Shown: piece after piece, positions 59,989 through 64,000 of the stretch
How the letters are laid out: the number at the start of each line of letters is the position of its first letter
Numbering within the stretch: the first letter of the stretch is position 1
Source: Psychroserpens sp. NJDZ02
GTDB lineage: Bacteria > Bacteroidota > Bacteroidia > Flavobacteriales > Flavobacteriaceae
Length of the DNA: 64,000 nt
Reading direction: 5' to 3'
Assembly (NCBI RefSeq): GCF_004843725.1
Contig: NZ_CP039451.1
Location: 2,672,001-2,736,000 of the forward strand
The notes under the pieces: model-generated
Databases searched by the model: none
What the model was told of the DNA's origin: nothing
The model's input: only the letters and a program-made list of their open reading frames with translations
Translations under genes and position numbers: made by a program

Positions 59989-60852
59989 TTACTTTAAGGT
60001 GGTAAATAGTTTTTTAAACCGTTTTGGGAATGGGTCTATTTGATTTATATTTTTATTTGTAAACGGATGTACAAAGGTTAAAGCATACGCGTGTAGATAC
60101 ATCCCTTTTCCGTTTAAAATTAAGTGCTCTATTCCATAGTCTTTATCGCCTAAAATGGGATGTCCTATTCCTGATAGGTGTTTACGTAATTGGTGTCGTC
60201 GTCCTGTTTGTGGTTCTAATTTTACTAAGTTTAATGTGCTAAATCGCTCAGAAGGTACGGATTCGCATACCGTATAGTTGGATTCAGCTAGTTTACCATC
60301 TACTGTAGTCGATATAATCCCTTTAGCGGGCATATTGCCAATGGTTACGGCGTAGTATATTTTATTTACAACTCTTTGTTCAAATAGCTTATTTAAGGCC
60401 CGAATACTACTACTTGTTTTTCCGACCAATAAAACACCTGTTGTCCCAAAATCTAGGCGGTGTACTGGTTGCGGAATTGTAGCATCAGCATGTTGACTTT
60501 GTATTATGTTTTGTGGTAAGGCATTAGCCACGGTTTTAAAACTATTACCGCTAACTAAAATGCCAGCGGGCTTGTGGATTAGTGCTAAATAATCGTCTTC
60601 AAATAAAACCTCTAATTTAAAAACTAACTTTTTATTTTGACTAACTTCTTTTATAAGAGATAGTGTAATAGATTCTCCTCCATTTATAAACGTGGCAGAA
60701 GTGGCGATAACATTATTAACCGTTATCTGTTTTTTTTTTAGTGCCTTTTTTAAAGCAGATTTAGTTAAAACCGCATTAAATATTCCGATGCCATAATCTT
60801 GCAATCTAATAGGAGTGGAGCGTTTAGGGACAATATGGGTTTCGGTTGATAT
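59989..60852 (-). CDS. RluA-family pseudouridine synthase
   Basis: Catalytic motif HRLDFGTTG (HRLDxxTSG with Thr for Ser), an S4-like start (LKKALKKKQITVNNV), and PQTGRRHQLRKHLSGIGHPI with the RluA-type RxHQxR. It makes pseudouridine in 23S rRNA or tRNA. No ATG fits: TTG at 60804 is the first standard start, but family-like coding (THIVPKRSTPIRLQDYG) continues upstream to ATA at 60852 or ATC at 60855 before an in-frame stop. I extend to 60852; a mutated or non-AUG start is implied. Confidence 0.8.
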   Translation of the reverse strand: MSTETHIVPKRSTPIRLQDYGIGIFNAVLTKSALKKALKKKQITVNNVIATSATFINGGESITLSLIKEVSQNKKLVFKLEVLFEDDYLALIHKPAGILVSGNSFKTVANALPQNIIQSQHADATIPQPVHRLDFGTTGVLLVGKTSSSIRALNKLFEQRVVNKIYYAVTIGNMPAKGIISTTVDGKLAESNYTVCESVPSERFSTLNLVKLEPQTGRRHQLRKHLSGIGHPILGDKDYGIEHLILNGKGMYLHAYALTFVHPFTNKNINQIDPFPKRFKKLFTTLK

Positions 60853-61130
60853 GATGGCTTTTGTGTTTTAAGGAAAGTACTTTGTTATTGTAACTTCATT
60901 TTGCAACAGAACTACATTTAGTACAGGTCAATATATTAGAAGTTACACGAAGTTACCTGAAAAAAATGACACTATCAAATGACATTTTTATTGGAAACGA
61001 TTTAAATTTTTAAAGACATAAATAAGTCAATTTATAGAACGGCTATTACTTATAATTTGTAGGTTTGTTTTAATTGGACAGCATAGTTTTTGTATATAAT
61101 TAAGTTTTTTAATTGTAACATGTCGTATTT

Positions 61131-61802
61131 ATGGAGCATAAAAAGATAAGAAAAAATAAAGCACCTTGGCCAACAAAAGACGCTATGGAGCAAGTGTATA
61201 CAAATAAACTCTGGGGAAGTAATCAGTCTGGTTTTTATTCGGGAGATGGGTCACATCAACCGGAAATTGTAGTGCCTTATGTAGCTGTTTTAATTGATTT
61301 TTTAACGTCTTTTAAGAAGCCATTGGTTGTTTGCGATTTAGGTTGTGGTGATTTTAATATTGGTAAACAACTAGTCCAATATACTAAAAAGTATGAGGCA
61401 GTAGATATTGTTTCGGGGCTTATTGCATATAATAGAAAACAATTTGTAGCAGATAATTTACAATTTTATTGTTTAGATATCGCAGTCGCAGCTTTACCCT
61501 CAGGAGATTGTATTATTTTAAGGCAAGTATTGCAACATTTATCAAATGCTGAGATAAAAAGTGTGGTCCAAAAGTTAGCTAATTATAAGTATGTTATAAT
61601 AACCGAACATTTGCCTAATGGTGACTTTACGCCTAACAAGGATATTATTTCAGGACAAGGGATTAGGCTTAAAAAACAAAGCGGAGTTAACGTATTAGCG
61701 CCTCCATTTGATTTTAAAGTGTTCAAGGATACGCAGTTGCTATCTTATACTTTGGAAGCTAATAAAGGTCGGATTGTAACAACACTATATCAAGTGTTTT
61801 AA
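61131..61802 (+). CDS. SAM-dependent methyltransferase
   Basis: A 223-residue class I methyltransferase. Motif I is VVCDLGCGDFNIGKQL near residue 68, then VDIVSGLIAYN (motif II acid) and a QVLQHLSNAEIKSVV helix as in trans-aconitate or glycosyl-linked methyltransferases. The N-terminus NKLWGSNQSGFYSGDGSH is common to a group found in LPS/capsule clusters; no such cluster is near. Substrate unknown. Confidence 0.82.
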   Translation: MEHKKIRKNKAPWPTKDAMEQVYTNKLWGSNQSGFYSGDGSHQPEIVVPYVAVLIDFLTSFKKPLVVCDLGCGDFNIGKQLVQYTKKYEAVDIVSGLIAYNRKQFVADNLQFYCLDIAVAALPSGDCIILRQVLQHLSNAEIKSVVQKLANYKYVIITEHLPNGDFTPNKDIISGQGIRLKKQSGVNVLAPPFDFKVFKDTQLLSYTLEANKGRIVTTLYQVF

Positions 61803-61928
61803 ATTGTTATCAATTAATGAAGGTCTAATTTTTATAAAGCGTTATTGTGTATTCAATTTTAAAATGAAGTCATAGAATCATATTGGGAATTAGCAATAGG
61901 CTATGATAATCTACAATGTTATAAAACA

Positions 61929-61955
61929 AAAAAAGCACTCCGAAGAGTGCTTTTT
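61929..61955. terminator. Bidirectional terminator
   Basis: AAAAAGCACTC, CGAA, GAGTGCTTTTT between the methyltransferase and the convergent PPIase gene. Confidence 0.92.
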
Positions 61956-61974
61956 ATTATAATAATCTAATGGC

Positions 61975-63189
61975 TTATTTTGTTTCTAAACTAACAATTT
62001 CGATATCAAAAATTAAGTTAGCATTTGGTGGTACAGGACCACGACCAGCATCACCATATCCCAAATAACTTGGTACAAAAATTCTAGCTTTATCACCAAT
62101 ATTCATGTTTAACATCGCTTCTCTAAATCCTGGGACTAGAGTAGCAGACTCGTTATAAGGCATTGCAAATGCTTGGTAAGCACCTTGTTTTGCAGCGTCC
62201 TCACTATATTGATTGTATTTTTTAGCATCTGCTTCTGTCGTAGAAAAGAAAAAACTTCCATCCTCAAAAAGACCTGTACAATCTATTAAAACACGATCAG
62301 AAGATTTTGGTTTTACGCCGTTTGGTTTAGCATCAAGAATCATTACTAATCCTGTTGGGTATTCTTTTACTTCCCCTTTCATCTCAGCATTGGCTTTAAT
62401 AAAGTTATTAATAGCTTCTTTAGCTTTTTCTTTAATAAGCGCTTGCTCTTTAGCTTTTAGTTCGTCTAATTTTTTAGATAATAAAGGCTCTTGTTCTGTA
62501 AATACCTTAGGAGCATCAAAAGCTTTGGCAGCTTTCCCTTTACGAATAATATTGACTTTTTCTATAACCACATCTTCTACAGGTTTATTACTTCTTGGGA
62601 CTACAGCAACATTAGAGATCGTGTCTTGTACATCTAGACCTTGCACTAATTCTCCAAAAACAGAGTGACAACTTACACCACGTCCGCTACAGTTTTTTAA
62701 GCTACCGTCGGCATAAAAACCATCAAGATTTTGCTTTGCTACTTCTGTGATAAAAAACTGACTTCCGTTAGTATCATAACCACCAGAGTTTGCCATAGAC
62801 AAAATTCCAGCTTTGTCATGACTTAAACTAGTGTCAAACTCGCTAAAAAATTTGAATCCAGCACTTCCCATTCCTGTTCCTGTTGGGTCTCCACCTTGGA
62901 TCATAAATTTATCCATTACTCTGTGGAATATAATACCATTATAAAACGGTTTTCCTTTTAAAGAGTCCTCTAATTTTGGATGTGTACCTTCTGCTAATCC
63001 TACAAAGTTAGCAACCACTACAGGGACTTTATCGTAAAATAATTTAGCGACCATTGTCCCTTTATTAGTTACAATTTCAGCATATAATCCGTCTTCTAAG
63101 TCTGGATATTTTTCTTGACAAGAATTAGTTGTCAAACTTACCATTAAGGCTATTAGTAATAGTTTCATCGTGTTAATTAATTTATTCAT
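61975..63189 (-). CDS. Peptidyl-prolyl isomerase, cyclophilin-FKBP fusion lipoprotein
   Basis: A 404-residue lipoprotein (VSLTTNSCQEK; Cys near residue 24, or near 17 if the second Met is the start). Cyclophilin domain at about 35-215 (FHRVMDKFMIQGGDPTGTGM, GSQFFITE), a Lys/Glu helix at about 240-275, and an FKBP domain at about 290-402 (VPSYLGYGDAGRGPVPPNAN). Two isomerase folds in one envelope protein suggest a folding helper for exported proteins. It follows gldI by 18 bp, so both are co-transcribed. Confidence 0.93.
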   Translation of the reverse strand: MNKLINTMKLLLIALMVSLTTNSCQEKYPDLEDGLYAEIVTNKGTMVAKLFYDKVPVVVANFVGLAEGTHPKLEDSLKGKPFYNGIIFHRVMDKFMIQGGDPTGTGMGSAGFKFFSEFDTSLSHDKAGILSMANSGGYDTNGSQFFITEVAKQNLDGFYADGSLKNCSGRGVSCHSVFGELVQGLDVQDTISNVAVVPRSNKPVEDVVIEKVNIIRKGKAAKAFDAPKVFTEQEPLLSKKLDELKAKEQALIKEKAKEAINNFIKANAEMKGEVKEYPTGLVMILDAKPNGVKPKSSDRVLIDCTGLFEDGSFFFSTTEADAKKYNQYSEDAAKQGAYQAFAMPYNESATLVPGFREAMLNMNIGDKARIFVPSYLGYGDAGRGPVPPNANLIFDIEIVSLETK

Positions 63190-63207
63190 TGTGTTTAGGG
63201 TTTATAA

Positions 63208-63753
63208 CTATTCTTTTTGGGTTACCGAAAGTACAGAAACTTCGCAAATTATCGGAATGTTAGTTCCAATTTTATTTTCATCTCCATAATACCCATACGC
63301 TTTTTGTGACGGAAAAATAAACGTAGCAGTTTCTCCTGCATGCATTAATTTTAAACCTTCTCGAAGTCCGGAGAACAGCTCTTGCTGGTCCATAGCGTAA
63401 TTTTGAGTTTTAAGTTCTTCTTTGGTATAAATGGTAGTGCCGTTAAGCGCTTTAACATCATAATTAAATTTGACAAGATCTCCAAAAACAGGTTTTGGTA
63501 AACTATCGTTGTCTATTTTTGTATTAAAATGATACCAAAATCCATTTCCAGAAGTTTGATATTGTTGTTCTGGTTGCGAAGCTATAATGGTTTCGATAAC
63601 TTTGGTTTCTTTTTGGTATAAGGCTTTGTTTCTAGCGACAGAGGCATCTATAAGCGAACCAGAATTTACAGAAATTGGCTTTCTCGCTTCTGGAGTCTTG
63701 CAGCTTAATGCTGTGATGCACACCAATAATAGTAAGGCTAAATTACGATTCAT
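63208..63753 (-). CDS. gldI: Gliding-motility FKBP-type peptidyl-prolyl isomerase GldI
   Basis: A 181-residue lipoprotein from ATG 63753, giving MNRNLALLLLVCITALSCKT (lipobox Cys at 18); the longer frame to 63798 adds an unlikely hydrophobic stretch. FKBP-type domain ends FPSQKAYGYYGDENKIGTNI. GldI is needed for gliding and T9SS function in related species, which fits the T9SS cargo found in this window. Its start overlaps the end of the DHH gene by 11 bases, and the PPIase gene follows. Confidence 0.88.
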   Translation of the reverse strand: MNRNLALLLLVCITALSCKTPEARKPISVNSGSLIDASVARNKALYQKETKVIETIIASQPEQQYQTSGNGFWYHFNTKIDNDSLPKPVFGDLVKFNYDVKALNGTTIYTKEELKTQNYAMDQQELFSGLREGLKLMHAGETATFIFPSQKAYGYYGDENKIGTNIPIICEVSVLSVTQKE

Positions 63754-64000
63754 GTAATACGGTGTTATATTGAGGTAATATACTAATAAATTTTTCAATG
63801 GTCTGTTCTAGATTAGTATCACTTTTACCGCCAGCTGCATTGGTGTGTCCGCCGCCATGAAAATGTGATCTAGACATTTCGTTTACAGAAAAATCACCCT
63901 TAGAGCGTAATGATATTTTTATAATACCTTGCTGTAAGTCTTCAATAAAAATAGCCGCTAATACAACATTATTAAGGGACAAGGCATAATTGACAAAGCC
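63743..64000 (-). CDS. DHH family phosphoesterase (NrnA-like), C-terminal fragment
   Basis: The 3' end of a gene that runs past the window edge; open to base 64000. SHFHGGGHTNAAGGKSD is the DHHA1 motif of NrnA-like oligoribonuclease/pAp phosphatases. The catalytic DHH domain lies outside. It overlaps gldI by 11 bases, so they are co-transcribed. Confidence 0.9.
   Translation of the reverse strand, partial: GFVNYALSLNNVVLAAIFIEDLQQGIIKISLRSKGDFSVNEMSRSHFHGGGHTNAAGGKSDTNLEQTIEKFISILPQYNTVLHES

Overview
The window is AT-rich chromosomal DNA from a member of the Flavobacteriaceae (Bacteroidota). Support for this: type IX secretion sorting domains, the gliding lipoprotein GldI, many small lipoproteins with an SC or GC lipobox, DUF families typical of the group, few Shine-Dalgarno sites, and promoters carrying the Bacteroidota -7 box TAnnTTTG (for example 1920-1927, 3062-3069, 33064-33071). 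No rRNA, tRNA or CRISPR array was seen.

Layout. 1-15.9 kb is mostly housekeeping and stress genes: the 3' end of icmF, an OsmC peroxidase, a very short cysteine-rich peptide next to a SigZ-type sigma factor, an Lrp regulator, an MFS/VOC/DJ-1 cluster behind what looks like a leader-peptide attenuator, crcB, a dipeptidyl-peptidase III, ilvE, mnmD and an epimerase. 16-24.1 kb holds a secreted beta-helix protein with a T9SS tail, membrane and processing proteins (YoaK, esterase, Ste24-type M48 protease, TrmH-type methyltransferase) and a tandem pair of DUF6503 lipoproteins that share an upstream palindrome. 24.13-25.6 kb is a striking array of 112-bp hairpin units; one unit carries a GIY-YIG nuclease gene inside its loop. 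25.6-34.6 kb holds two periplasmic amidohydrolases, a DUF3810 protein, a CoiA-like protein and pepD. 34.6-41.9 kb holds accessory genes together with two decayed extra copies of the 3' end and terminator of pepD.

42-58.9 kb is a plastic region: transposase wrecks, an IS3-family element, two group II introns (one with its reverse transcriptase, one without an ORF) and between them a heavy-metal resistance operon on the minus strand (DUF6660, CzcA fused to an outer-membrane factor, CzcB, Fur, DUF3703, P-type ATPase). 59-64 kb returns to core genes: a VOC protein, an RluA-type pseudouridine synthase, a methyltransferase, a cyclophilin-FKBP fusion, gldI and the 3' end of a DHH phosphoesterase.

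The metal genes form one functional unit: RND pump, adaptor and outer-membrane factor export ions from the periplasm, the P-type ATPase exports from the cytoplasm, and the Fur-family protein is the likely sensor. The strongest candidates for something undescribed are the GIY-YIG gene nested in its own hairpin-repeat family, the leader-peptide attenuator before the MFS exporter, and the ORF-less group II intron that shows compensatory base changes.
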